A stretch of 12,908 bases of DNA from positions 1-12,908 of the forward strand of contig JAUXXN010000236.1 in NCBI GenBank assembly GCA_030684755.1, written 5' to 3'. Position numbers and translations under genes: made by a program. The DNA comes from Hydrogenophaga sp. (GTDB taxonomy: Bacteria; Pseudomonadota; Gammaproteobacteria; Burkholderiales; Burkholderiaceae_C). How positions within the stretch are numbered: position 1 is the first letter of the stretch; each line of letters begins with the position of its first letter. The notes under the pieces are model-generated. The model saw only the letters and a program-made list of their open reading frames with translations, made no database searches and was not told the origin of the DNA. Positions 1 to 7,961 of this stretch are shown piece after piece.

Positions 1-767
<767 letters not shown>

Positions 768-1067
768 ATGTCCCTGACCCTGTCCGACATCGGGCGCATT
801 GCCAACCTTGCCCGGCTGGAGCTGTCCACCGCCCAGGGCGAACGCATGCTGACCCAGCTCAATGGTTTTTTTGAGACCGTTGAGCAAATGAACGCCGTCG
901 ACACCACCGGCGTGGAACCCCTGGCCCACCCCACGGCCGTGATCGACCATGTGAGTCTGCGCCTGCGCCCCGACGTGGCCAGCGAGCCCAACAACCGCGA
1001 AGCCAACCAGAAAAGCGCACCCGCGGTCGAGCGCGGCCTGTTTCTTGTGCCCAAGGTGATCGAATGA
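768..1067 (+). CDS. gatC: Asp-tRNA(Asn)/Glu-tRNA(Gln) amidotransferase subunit C
   Basis: Small subunit of GatCAB, which amidates mischarged Glu-tRNA(Gln) and/or Asp-tRNA(Asn) in the cytoplasm. GatC wraps around the GatA-GatB interface and helps GatA fold. The 99-residue product has the usual family length. It starts [18 protein letters not shown], the typical N-terminal helix of the family, followed by the [20 protein letters not shown] segment and the PLAHPT motif near residues 50-55. The ATG at 768 was chosen because family similarity begins there. The frame stays open upstream to a TTG at 633, but that would add 45 residues with no GatC counterpart. The Shine-Dalgarno sequence is weak. 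The stop overlaps the gatA start by four bases (ATGA at 1064-1067), which points to translational coupling of the two subunits. Confidence 0.95.
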   Translation: MSLTLSDIGRIANLARLELSTAQGERMLTQLNGFFETVEQMNAVDTTGVEPLAHPTAVIDHVSLRLRPDVASEPNNREANQKSAPAVERGLFLVPKVIE

Positions 1068-2554
1068 AAGCACTCCACGAACTGGGCGTGGCCGAACTGG
1101 TCGCAGCCATTGCAGACAAGAAAACTTCGGCTGTGGAAGCCGCGCAGCACCTGTTGGCGCGTGCCAGACAGCACGCCAGCTTGGGCGCCTACCTCGCGTT
1201 CAATGACGACGCCACCCTGGCCCAGGCCAAGGCCGCTGATACCCGCCTGGCCGCCGGCGAGCGCACGCCGCTGCTGGGCGTTCCGCTGGCGCACAAAGAC
1301 ATCTTCGTCACCCAAGGCTTTCCCACCACCGCCGGCTCGAAGATGCTGGCCGGCTACCAAAGCCCGTTCGACGCCACCGTGGTCGCCAACCTGGCCGCCG
1401 CGGGCGCCGTGACGCTGGGCAAGCTCAATTGCGACGAATTTGCCATGGGCTCGGGCAACGACAACTCCGCTTTTGGCCCGGCGCACAACCCCTGGGACAG
1501 CTCGCGCGTGCCCGGCGGCTCGTCGGGTGGTTCCGCCGCTGCGGTGGCCGCGCGCCTGGTGCCCGCTGCCACCGGCACCGACACCGGTGGCTCCATCCGC
1601 CAGCCCGCCGCGTTTTGTGGCATCACCGGCATCAAGCCCACCTACGGGGGCTGCTCGCGCTACGGCATGGTGGCGTTTGCCTCCAGCCTCGACCAGGCCG
1701 GCCCCATGGCCCGCAGCGCTGCCGACTGCGCCGTGCTGCTGAGCGCCATGGTCGGCCCCGACATTGACCGCGATTCCACCAGCCTGGACCATCCGGCCGA
1801 AGACTACACCGCCGCCCTCACCCGGTCCCGCGCCGGCGCCACCGCCGCGCAGCCGCTCAAGGGGCTGCGCGTGGGGTTGCCCACCGAGTTTTTTGGTGCC
1901 GGTTGTGCGCCAGACGTGCTGGCCACCGTGCGCAGTGCGCTGGCCGAATGCGAAAAACTCGGCGCCACGCTGGTGGACATTTCGCTGCCCCGCACCGAGC
2001 TGTCGATTCCGGTCTACTACGTCATTGCGCCGGCTGAAGCGTCGAGCAACCTCAGCCGTTTTGACGGCGTGAAGTTCGGCCACCGCGCCGCGCAGTACGA
2101 CGACCTGATCGACATGTACAAGAAATCGCGCAGCGAAGGCTTTGGCCCCGAAGTGCAGCGCCGCATCATGATCGGCACCTATGTGCTGAGCCACGGTTAT
2201 TACGACGCGTACTACCTGCAGGCGCAAAAAATCCGCCGCCTCATTGCGCAAGACTTCCAGCAGGCCTTCACCCAGTGCGACGTGATCGCCGGGCCAGTCG
2301 CGCCCACGGTGGCGTGGAAAATTGGCGAGAAAAGCGCCGACCCCATGGCCAACTACCTGGCCGACATTTACACCCTGTCCACCAGCCTCGCCGGCCTGCC
2401 CGGCATGAGCGTGCCGGCCGGTTTTGGCGCGGCCCACATGCCGGTGGGGCTGCAACTGGTGGGCAACTATTTCAAGGAAGGCGAGCTGCTGCACACCGCG
2501 CACGCCTTCCAGCAAGCCACCGACTGGCATACCCGCGCACCGCAAGGCTTCTGA
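1064..2554 (+). CDS. gatA: Asp-tRNA(Asn)/Glu-tRNA(Gln) amidotransferase subunit A
   Basis: Amidase-signature glutaminase subunit of GatCAB. It hydrolyses glutamine, and the ammonia is channelled to GatB for amidation of the tRNA-bound Glu or Asp. The 496-residue product is near the usual length of about 485. The amidase Ser-cisSer-Lys triad is visible: Lys78 in PLAHKDIF, the cis-Ser at about 153 in [10 protein letters not shown], and the nucleophile Ser177 in [12 protein letters not shown]. The segment [12 protein letters not shown] follows. The C-terminal half keeps family motifs such as [36 protein letters not shown] and [12 protein letters not shown]. The start overlaps the gatC stop. gatB follows two bases after the stop, so the three genes form one tight operon. 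The intact triad and the context exclude other amidases. Confidence 0.97.
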   Translation: MKALHELGVAELVAAIADKKTSAVEAAQHLLARARQHASLGAYLAFNDDATLAQAKAADTRLAAGERTPLLGVPLAHKDIFVTQGFPTTAGSKMLAGYQSPFDATVVANLAAAGAVTLGKLNCDEFAMGSGNDNSAFGPAHNPWDSSRVPGGSSGGSAAAVAARLVPAATGTDTGGSIRQPAAFCGITGIKPTYGGCSRYGMVAFASSLDQAGPMARSAADCAVLLSAMVGPDIDRDSTSLDHPAEDYTAALTRSRAGATAAQPLKGLRVGLPTEFFGAGCAPDVLATVRSALAECEKLGATLVDISLPRTELSIPVYYVIAPAEASSNLSRFDGVKFGHRAAQYDDLIDMYKKSRSEGFGPEVQRRIMIGTYVLSHGYYDAYYLQAQKIRRLIAQDFQQAFTQCDVIAGPVAPTVAWKIGEKSADPMANYLADIYTLSTSLAGLPGMSVPAGFGAAHMPVGLQLVGNYFKEGELLHTAHAFQQATDWHTRAPQGF

Positions 2555-2556
2555 CC

Positions 2557-4011
2557 ATGAATTCCAGCAAATCCCTCCTGGTGCAGGGTTACGAAGTTGT
2601 CATTGGCTTCGAAACCCACGCCCAGCTCTCCACCCAGTCCAAAATTTTCAGCCGTGCGCCCACAGCCTTTGGCGCCGAGCCCAACACGCAAGCCTGCGCG
2701 GTGGACCTGGCCCTTCCCGGCACGCTGCCGGTGATGAACCGCGGCGCGGTGGAAAAAGCCATTCGCCTCGGCCTGGCGCTGGGCTCGCACATTGCCGAGC
2801 AAAGCGTGTTTGCGCGCAAGAACTACTTTTACCCCGACCTGCCCAAGGGCTACCAGATCAGCCAGTTCGAGATTCCGGTGGTGCAGGGCGGCGAGGTGTC
2901 CTTTTTCCTCGGCGATGAAAAGAAAACCGTGCGCTTGGTGCGCGCGCACCTGGAAGAAGACGCGGGCAAGAGCCTGCACGAAGCGTTCCACGGCATGAGC
3001 GGCATCGACCTGAACCGCGCCGGTACGCCGCTGCTGGAGATCGTGACCGAGCCCGACATGCGCAGCAGCGCCGAGGCCGTGGCCTACGCCAAAGAGCTGC
3101 ACAAAATTGTGACTTGGATTGGCATTTGCGACGGCAACATGCAAGAAGGCAGCTTCCGTTGCGATGCCAACGTCTCGGTGCGCAAGCCCGGGGCTGCGTT
3201 GGGCACTCGCCGCGAAATCAAGAACCTGAACTCGTTCAAGTTCATGCAACAGGCCATCGACTACGAGATCCGTTGGCAGATCGAGCAGATCGAAGACGGC
3301 CACGCCATCCAGCAGGCCACCGTGCTGTTCGACCCCGACACGGGCGAAACCCGCGCCATGCGCACCAAAGAAGATGCGGCCGATTACCGCTATTTCCCCG
3401 ACCCGGACCTGCCGCCGCTGGTGATTGGCCGCGACTGGGTGGAACGCGTGAAAGGCGAGATGCCCGAACTGCCGCGCCAGATGGCCGAGCGCCTGGTGCA
3501 GACCTACGGACTGCCCGAATACGACGCCACCACGCTGACCCAAAGCCCGGCCATGGCGGCTTATTTTGAAACAGCTGCCAAGGCCAGCGGCCAGGCCAAG
3601 ATGGCCAGCAACTGGATCATGGGCGAAGTTTCGCGCCGTCTGAACAACGAAGAGAAAGCTATGGAGCAGGTGCCGGTGGCTGCCGAAACGCTGGCTGCTT
3701 TGCTCAAACGCATTGCCGATGGCACGGTGTCCAACAACGCGGCCAAGCAGGTGTTTGAAGCGCTGTGGAGCGGCGAGGCCAGCGATGTGGATGTTGTCAT
3801 TGAAGCCAAAGGCCTCAAGCAGATGAACGACAGCGGCGCGCTGGAAAAAATCATCGAAGAGGTGATGACCGCCAACGCACCCATGGTCGAGCAGTTCCGC
3901 GCGGGCAAAGAAAAGTCGTTCAACGCGCTGGTGGGCTTGGTCATGAAGGCCAGCAAAGGCAAGGCCAACCCGCAGCAGGTGAACGACGTGCTGCGCCAGA
4001 AACTGCAATAA
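2557..4011 (+). CDS. gatB: Asp-tRNA(Asn)/Glu-tRNA(Gln) amidotransferase subunit B
   Basis: Kinase/transamidase subunit of GatCAB. It phosphorylates the tRNA-bound Glu or Asp side chain with ATP, then transfers ammonia supplied by GatA. The 484-residue product is the normal length. [20 protein letters not shown] at residues 12-31 is the start of the catalytic domain. It is followed by [64 protein letters not shown] and [12 protein letters not shown], all GatB hallmarks. The last 150 or so residues form the helical YqeY-like tRNA-binding tail. [13 protein letters not shown] lacks the CxxC seen in zinc-binding GatB proteins, which I believe is usual in proteobacteria. The ATG is two bases after gatA. 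The window shows no intrinsic terminator after the TAA, and a convergent gene ends nine bases away. Confidence 0.97.
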   Translation: MNSSKSLLVQGYEVVIGFETHAQLSTQSKIFSRAPTAFGAEPNTQACAVDLALPGTLPVMNRGAVEKAIRLGLALGSHIAEQSVFARKNYFYPDLPKGYQISQFEIPVVQGGEVSFFLGDEKKTVRLVRAHLEEDAGKSLHEAFHGMSGIDLNRAGTPLLEIVTEPDMRSSAEAVAYAKELHKIVTWIGICDGNMQEGSFRCDANVSVRKPGAALGTRREIKNLNSFKFMQQAIDYEIRWQIEQIEDGHAIQQATVLFDPDTGETRAMRTKEDAADYRYFPDPDLPPLVIGRDWVERVKGEMPELPRQMAERLVQTYGLPEYDATTLTQSPAMAAYFETAAKASGQAKMASNWIMGEVSRRLNNEEKAMEQVPVAAETLAALLKRIADGTVSNNAAKQVFEALWSGEASDVDVVIEAKGLKQMNDSGALEKIIEEVMTANAPMVEQFRAGKEKSFNALVGLVMKASKGKANPQQVNDVLRQKLQ

Positions 4012-4020
4012 ACGAGGTTC

Positions 4021-4698
4021 TCAGCGGTTGGTGTTGCCCGCTGCGACACCGGCCCAAAGCTGACGCAACTTGACCAACTCTTCGTCAAAGCGCGCGTTGA
4101 TGCGCTTTTTCTCCAGCGCTTGTTCTTCCAGAAAACGCTTCTGCACCAGCACCTGCTGCTGGTTGTCTTCCAGCTTTCGGCGCAGCCAAGAAGGTGCTTG
4201 GTCAGGGTCCCGCTGGTAAAACTCCATCTCGGTATCGATCTCTTTGCGCTGCTGCTCCAGCGCACGCTCGCGTTTGTTGACCGCGTTCACCACTTCGTCG
4301 ATTTGGTCCAGCGCCTCGGTGCGCTCCTTGTCGTGCGAAGCTTGGGTAGGGTAGCGGATCATCAGCGCGCGGTCGCGGCGTTTTTCTTCAGCCAGCCGTG
4401 CGCGTTGCTCTTCTTCCCGCCGACGCTGGGCATCCAGTTGGGCACGCTCTTCTGCGGTGTAGCTCGGGGGCAGCACCCGGCGCACCAGGCCAGAGCCGCT
4501 CAACTGGCGTTGTTCGCGGTCCAGGCACTCGGGAATGGGACGGTCCGAGGTGATGCGCCGACCATTGCTGTCGATACAGGTGTAAATGCCTTGTGTGCTC
4601 GACTGAGCAATTGCGCCCGAAGCGCAACCCAGCGCCACCAAGGCGGTGCATAAAACACCCGGCAGGGTGCGAGACAAAGACCGGTGAATTCGGAGCAC
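4021..4698 (-). CDS. Exported DUF4124-type protein with long coiled coil
   Basis: Function unknown. The 225-residue product starts with a basic region and a hydrophobic stretch ending in GAIAQ (about residue 32), a good Sec signal peptide. Next comes GIYTCIDSNGRRITSDRPIPECL at about 37-59, the pattern of the DUF4124 domain: a short beta unit with Tyr, Cys-Ile-Asp, Gly-Arg and Asp-Arg-Pro found at the N-terminus of many small periplasmic betaproteobacterial proteins. The rest (about 80-220) is rich in Glu, Arg, Gln and Lys and is predicted coiled coil. This suggests a periplasmic structural or adaptor protein. The start is GTG (4698) with GAGGA six bases upstream at 4709-4705. The pyrE stop TGA (4710-4708) overlaps that Shine-Dalgarno, so the gene is probably translationally coupled to pyrE. 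I infer no link to pyrimidine metabolism. Confidence 0.85.
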   Translation of the reverse strand: MLRIHRSLSRTLPGVLCTALVALGCASGAIAQSSTQGIYTCIDSNGRRITSDRPIPECLDREQRQLSGSGLVRRVLPPSYTAEERAQLDAQRRREEEQRARLAEEKRRDRALMIRYPTQASHDKERTEALDQIDEVVNAVNKRERALEQQRKEIDTEMEFYQRDPDQAPSWLRRKLEDNQQQVLVQKRFLEEQALEKKRINARFDEELVKLRQLWAGVAAGNTNR

Positions 4699-4707
4699 AG
4701 GGTTTCC

Positions 4708-5430
4708 TCAGGCCACGCCGTAGCGCTGGCGGTAGGTCAGCACACGTTCAAAGTGAGCGCCAAGCTCACCACCGGCATGGTTTGTCAGATAGTGCAGCAA
4801 GTCGGCCAGCCTCGCAATGGCGCACACCTGCAGCCCGAGTTGGTGTTGCACATATTGCACAGCGCTGTGGTCCACGTCACGCACCACGCCGTCCGGGCCG
4901 GTTTCGGTGGCTTTTTCCTGGCGGTCCAGTGCAATCGCCACCGCATGCGGTACAGCGCCAGCGGCCCTGATCAGAGCGATCGACTCGCGTGCGGCGGTGC
5001 CCGCGCTCATCACGTCGTCCACAATCAGCACCCGGCCCTTGAGCGGTGCGCCCACCAGCGTGCCGCCTTCGCCGTGGTCTTTGGCTTCCTTGCGGTTGTA
5101 GGCAAACGGCACGTTGCGCCCCAGCCGCGCCAGCTCAATGGCCACCGCTGCGCCCAGCGGAATGCCCTTGTAGGCGGGGCCAAAAATCATGTCGAACTCG
5201 ATGCCGCTGTCGATCAGGGCTTTTGCATAAAATTGCGCCAGTCGTCCCAGCTTGGCGCCGTCGTCGAACAGACCGGCATTGAAGAAATACGGCGACAAAC
5301 GTCCGGCTTTCGTCTTGAACTCGCCAAAGCGCAACACGCCCGAGTCCACGCAGAACTGCACAAAGTCTTGTGCCAACACGCCGCCGCTACCTTCAGCACC
5401 GGCTGCCGCCGAGCCCGCATCCATCACCAT
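4708..5430 (-). CDS. pyrE: Orotate phosphoribosyltransferase
   Basis: Joins orotate and PRPP to give orotidine 5'-phosphate and pyrophosphate, the fifth step of de novo UMP synthesis. It is a cytoplasmic homodimer. From the ATG at 5430 the product is 240 residues. GVLRFGEFKTKAGRLSPYFFN (31-51) is the characteristic PyrE N-terminus. GPAYKGIPL (84-92), the mobile loop YNRKEAKDHGEGG (111-123) and the PRPP-binding VLIVDDVMSAGTA (134-146) follow in order. The 5430 start is supported by AAGGA at 5442-5438 with seven-base spacing. The frame continues upstream to 5553 but without family similarity. About 20 residues at the N-terminus (Ala/Gly/Ser-rich) exceed the E. coli length of 213. The start overlaps that of the divergent exonuclease gene. 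Downstream, the DUF4124 gene follows at nine bases. Confidence 0.95.
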   Translation of the reverse strand: MVMDAGSAAAGAEGSGGVLAQDFVQFCVDSGVLRFGEFKTKAGRLSPYFFNAGLFDDGAKLGRLAQFYAKALIDSGIEFDMIFGPAYKGIPLGAAVAIELARLGRNVPFAYNRKEAKDHGEGGTLVGAPLKGRVLIVDDVMSAGTAARESIALIRAAGAVPHAVAIALDRQEKATETGPDGVVRDVDHSAVQYVQHQLGLQVCAIARLADLLHYLTNHAGGELGAHFERVLTYRQRYGVA

Positions 5431-5443
5431 GGGGAAATCCTTG
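5424..5443. promoter_or_regulatory. Overlapping head-to-head start region of pyrE and exoA
   Basis: On the minus strand AAGGA (5442-5438) and ATG (5430-5428) start pyrE, with a second in-frame ATG at 5424. On the plus strand the ATG at 5429-5431 is in frame with exonuclease III. A second candidate is TTG at 5441-5443, with GGGGA at 5431-5435 five bases before it. Whichever exonuclease start is used, the two ribosome binding sites overlap on opposite strands. Each gene's promoter must then lie inside the other's coding region. Confidence 0.7.
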
Positions 5444-6232
5444 TTCAAACTGACCAGCCTCAACCTCAACGGCATCCGCTCTGCCAGCACCAAAGGGCTG
5501 GAGGCGTGGCTCGCCAAGCACCAACCTGATTGTATTTGCGTGCAGGAAATCAAAGCACAGCCCTCGGACCTGAGCGGCCGCTTTGAGGCGATGGCGGGTT
5601 TGCAGGGCCATTTTCATTGCGCCGAGAAAAAAGGCTATTCCGGCGTGGGCGTGTACACCCGGCACGAACCGAGCGACGTGGTGGTGGGTTTTGACGGTGG
5701 CGAATTCGACGCCGAGGGCCGCTGTATTGAGCTTCGGTTCGACACGCCCGCGCGCAAGCTTTCGCTGATCAGCGCGTACTTTCCCAGTGGTTCGTCGGGC
5801 CCCGAGCGACAAGAGGCTAAATACCGCTTTCTCGCCCTTATGTACCCGCACCTGATGGCTCTCAAGGCCGAGCGCGAGTTTGTGCTGTGCGGCGACATCA
5901 ACATCGCCCACCAGCAGGCCGACCTGAAAAACTGGCGCAGCAACCAGAAAAACAGCGGCTTCCTGCCCGAAGAGCGCGCCTGGATGACGCAACTGCTCAC
6001 CGACGGCGGCCTGGTGGACGTGTACCGCCGCCTGCAGCCCGACACCACCGACGCTTGCTACACCTGGTGGAGCAACCGGGGCCAAGCCTACGCCAACAAT
6101 GTGGGCTGGCGGCTGGATTACCACCTGGCCACGCCCGCCCTGGCGGCCCACGCTCGCACCGAAGCCGTTTACAAAGCCGAGAAATTCTCGGACCACGCGC
6201 CCATCAGCATCGACTACGACTTTTCTATCTGA
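5429..6232 (+). CDS. xth: Exodeoxyribonuclease III (AP endonuclease, ExoA/Xth family)
   Basis: Mg-dependent DNA repair enzyme that cuts 5' of abasic sites and trims blocked 3' ends in base excision repair. It belongs to the endonuclease/exonuclease/phosphatase fold. The 267-residue product (ATG start) matches E. coli ExoIII at 268. Active-site elements are all present: Asn in LTSLNLNGIRSA (9-20), Glu40 in CVQEIKAQ, Tyr117 in SAYFPSG, Asp156 and Asn158 in CGDINIAH, Asp230 in GWRLDYHL, and Asp255/His256 in SDHAPISIDYDF. The start is uncertain: the ATG at 5429 has no clear Shine-Dalgarno, while a TTG at 5441 has GGGGA five bases before it and would give the shorter, family-like N-terminus FKLTSLNLNG. 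The gene lies eight bases before the metallo-hydrolase gene, so the two probably share a transcript. No catalytic residue is missing. Confidence 0.94.
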   Translation: MGKSLFKLTSLNLNGIRSASTKGLEAWLAKHQPDCICVQEIKAQPSDLSGRFEAMAGLQGHFHCAEKKGYSGVGVYTRHEPSDVVVGFDGGEFDAEGRCIELRFDTPARKLSLISAYFPSGSSGPERQEAKYRFLALMYPHLMALKAEREFVLCGDINIAHQQADLKNWRSNQKNSGFLPEERAWMTQLLTDGGLVDVYRRLQPDTTDACYTWWSNRGQAYANNVGWRLDYHLATPALAAHARTEAVYKAEKFSDHAPISIDYDFSI

Positions 6233-6240
6233 GCCCCACC

Positions 6241-6879
6241 ATGTTCCGCTACCACACCGTCCCCGTGACCGCCTTCGCGCAGAACTGCTCCATCGTTTGG
6301 TGCGATGAGACCCAAGACGCCGCCATCATCGACCCCGGTGGCGACCTGGATCGGTTGCTGGCCGAGGTGAAACGCTTGGGTGTGCAGCTCAAAGCCATCT
6401 GGCTCACCCACGCACACATCGACCACGCGGGCGGCACCGCCGAGCTGGCCAAACGCCTGAACCTGCCCATCATTGGCCCGCACCCGGGCGACCAGTTTTG
6501 GATCGACGGTCTGCCGCAGCAAAGCCAGATGTTTGGCTTTCCACCGGCGGGACACTTCACACCCACGCGCTGGCTGGCCGACGGCGATACGGTGCAAATC
6601 GGGCGCTGCACGCTCGACGTGCGCCATTGCCCCGGCCACACGCCCGGCCACGTGGTGTTTCACAGCCCGCAGGCGCAGCGCGCGTTCGTGGGCGATGTGC
6701 TGTTTGCAGGCAGCATTGGCCGTACCGATTTTCCGCAGGGGAATCACGCCCAGTTGCTCAGCAGCATCCGCGAACGCCTGTGGCCCATGGGTGACGACAC
6801 GGTGTTCATTCCCGGACACGGTCCAGAGAGCACGTTTGGCGAAGAACGGCGGTTCAATCCGTACGTGCGCAACGTTTGA
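6241..6879 (+). CDS. Metallo-beta-lactamase-fold hydrolase, YcbL/glyoxalase II-like
   Basis: Predicted binuclear-metal hydrolase of 212 residues. Zinc or iron ligands can be read directly: THAHIDH at 56-62 (H57, H59, D61, H62), H133 in CPGHTPGH, D152 in VGDVLFAGSIGRTD, and H193 in FIPGHGP. GSIGRTDFPQG and the short C-terminal PGHGPESTFGEERRFNPYV are typical of YcbL-like type I glyoxalase II homologues. Those lack the extended substrate-binding C-terminal domain of the roughly 250-residue GloB, so hydrolysis of S-lactoylglutathione or another thioester is possible but unproven. There is no signal peptide, so it should be cytoplasmic. It follows exonuclease III at eight bases and is probably cotranscribed. 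A persulfide dioxygenase or true GloB are the main alternatives. Confidence 0.9.
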   Translation: MFRYHTVPVTAFAQNCSIVWCDETQDAAIIDPGGDLDRLLAEVKRLGVQLKAIWLTHAHIDHAGGTAELAKRLNLPIIGPHPGDQFWIDGLPQQSQMFGFPPAGHFTPTRWLADGDTVQIGRCTLDVRHCPGHTPGHVVFHSPQAQRAFVGDVLFAGSIGRTDFPQGNHAQLLSSIRERLWPMGDDTVFIPGHGPESTFGEERRFNPYVRNV

Positions 6880-6900
6880 CGAAGCCCAGGGGGATCAACG

Positions 6901-6959
6901 GTCTGTTGGCTGTCGCGCTGGGACCACACGCTGACAGCAGTGTGCGATGGCAAACAGAC
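6901..6959. repeat. Nested inverted repeats between hydrolase genes
   Basis: GTCTGTT (6901-6907) pairs perfectly with AACAGAC (6953-6959). Inside it GCTGTC (6909-6914) pairs with GACAGC (6933-6938). The element begins 21 bp after the metallo-hydrolase stop and ends 73 bp before the chosen SGNH hydrolase start. It could be a 3' mRNA stabilising structure, a leader structure or a regulator site. No T run follows it. Confidence 0.35.
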
Positions 6960-7032
6960 GAAAAGGGCGGTCACTGGAACCATGCGGGGCATGTTCCGAT
7001 GTACCCCAAAAATCCCTCTGGCGAACCGCCCC

Positions 7033-7827
7033 ATGCGCCCACCCGATGTCCAGTTGGCCCCCGCCACGGACGCACCGAGCCCGCGCGCCCTGAGCCACTG
7101 GTTACCCCAATTGGTGCTGCTTGTTCTCGCAGTCGGCACTGTCTTGGCAGCGGCCCGGACAGTAGAAAACTTGCGTGAGTCGGTCGAGCTGGCCCGTTTG
7201 AGTGAGCCACTGCAGCATTCGCCCCGTGGGGCCCTCATGCGGTTGCTCATCGTGGGCGACAGCACCGGGGTTGGCACCGGGGCCAGCGATGCACGGCGAA
7301 GCGTGGCCGGCCTGCTGGCCCGCGAGTTCCCGCGCCTGCACATTGAAAACCGGGCCAGCGACGGCGCCACCCTGGCCGACGTGTCCCGTCAGCTCGCGTG
7401 GCCGGGCCAGTTCGACATGGTGTTGGTGCAGGCGGGCGGCAACGATGTCATCCGCCTGCGTGGGCTGGACGCGTTGCGCAGCGACGTGGACCGAATCGGG
7501 TTGCTGGCCCGAGAACGGGCCGACCAGGTGGTGATCATGCCGGCGGGGAACATCGGCAATGCCCCGTTTTTTCGCGCACCGCTTTCCTGGTGGATGACCT
7601 GGCGCTCGCGCCAGATGCACCACATCGTGCGGGAGGCTGCGGAGCAGCACGGTCTGGTTTATGTGGGTCTGTTCCACGAGTACGACGCCGATCCGTTTGT
7701 CTCGCAGTCCGAGCTTACCGCGAGCGATGGCCTGCACCCCAGCGATGCGGGATACCGCGCCTGGTTCGATGCGCTGGTCTTGCAGGCAGACCTGTCGCAC
7801 CAACTCGCGGGTGCTCGGGCGCCCTGA
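7033..7827 (+). CDS. Membrane-anchored SGNH/GDSL hydrolase
   Basis: Predicted serine esterase/lipase-like enzyme; substrate unknown. From the ATG at 7033 the product is 264 residues. A hydrophobic segment at about 24-42 (LPQLVLLVLAVGTVLAAAR) is an uncleaved anchor or signal peptide, placing the catalytic domain outside the cytoplasmic membrane. The SGNH blocks are clear: block I LIVGDSTGVG with Ser77, block II Gly around residues 108-112 (ASDGA), block III AGGND (134-138), and block V DGLH (232-235), giving the Asp-His of the triad. The start is uncertain because the frame stays open upstream to 6940, with ATGs at 6982 and 6991, and no candidate has a strong Shine-Dalgarno. 7033 fits best because it leaves a short cytoplasmic tail before the helix. 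The gap of 153 bp to the upstream gene suggests its own promoter. Confidence 0.87.
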   Translation: MRPPDVQLAPATDAPSPRALSHWLPQLVLLVLAVGTVLAAARTVENLRESVELARLSEPLQHSPRGALMRLLIVGDSTGVGTGASDARRSVAGLLAREFPRLHIENRASDGATLADVSRQLAWPGQFDMVLVQAGGNDVIRLRGLDALRSDVDRIGLLARERADQVVIMPAGNIGNAPFFRAPLSWWMTWRSRQMHHIVREAAEQHGLVYVGLFHEYDADPFVSQSELTASDGLHPSDAGYRAWFDALVLQADLSHQLAGARAP

Positions 7828-7847
7828 GCCGCTGCGGACTGAAGCCC

Positions 7848-7871
7848 GGTCGGTGCGCCAGCGAACCGACC
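7848..7871. repeat. Inverted repeat just after the SGNH hydrolase gene
   Basis: GGTCGGT (7848-7854) and ACCGACC (7865-7871) are perfect 7-bp arms around a 10-base loop, 20 bp past the SGNH stop. No T run follows, so intrinsic termination is unlikely. It may protect the 3' end of the upstream mRNA or be part of the leader of the next gene. Confidence 0.4.
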
Positions 7872-7914
7872 CCGGCGGGGGGTGGCCCTAGCATGGGGCA
7901 CCGCTGGGTTGCGC

Positions 7915-7927
7915 GACCTGCCAGGTC
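7915..7927. promoter_or_regulatory. 13-bp palindrome upstream of the baeRF3-like gene
   Basis: GACCTG-C-CAGGTC is a perfect palindrome with a single central base, ending 34 bp before the ATG at 7962. A second reading, GACC/GGTC flanked by GCG/CGC (7911-7931, one mismatch), could fold as an RNA hairpin with loop TGCCA. The symmetry fits a dimeric repressor site or a leader hairpin. No known regulator is recognised. Confidence 0.3.
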
Positions 7928-7961
7928 TCGCGGCCCGCCGCATCCCCAGGAGAAACCACCC

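Noticed and set aside
2467..4008. 513-codon antisense open frame opposite gatB
   Set aside because: Same artefact of high GC at third positions; gatB is intact with all family motifs.
7884..7900. Sigma-54-like promoter (TGGCCC...GGGGC) upstream of the baeRF3-like gene
   Set aside because: The spacing between the GG and GC elements is two bases too long and the -12 element is poor.
7398..7961. Upstream in-frame extension of the baeRF3-like gene through the SGNH gene
   Set aside because: The extension reads SGNH coding DNA in another frame. AGGAGA eight bases before the ATG at 7962 and family similarity from there set the start.
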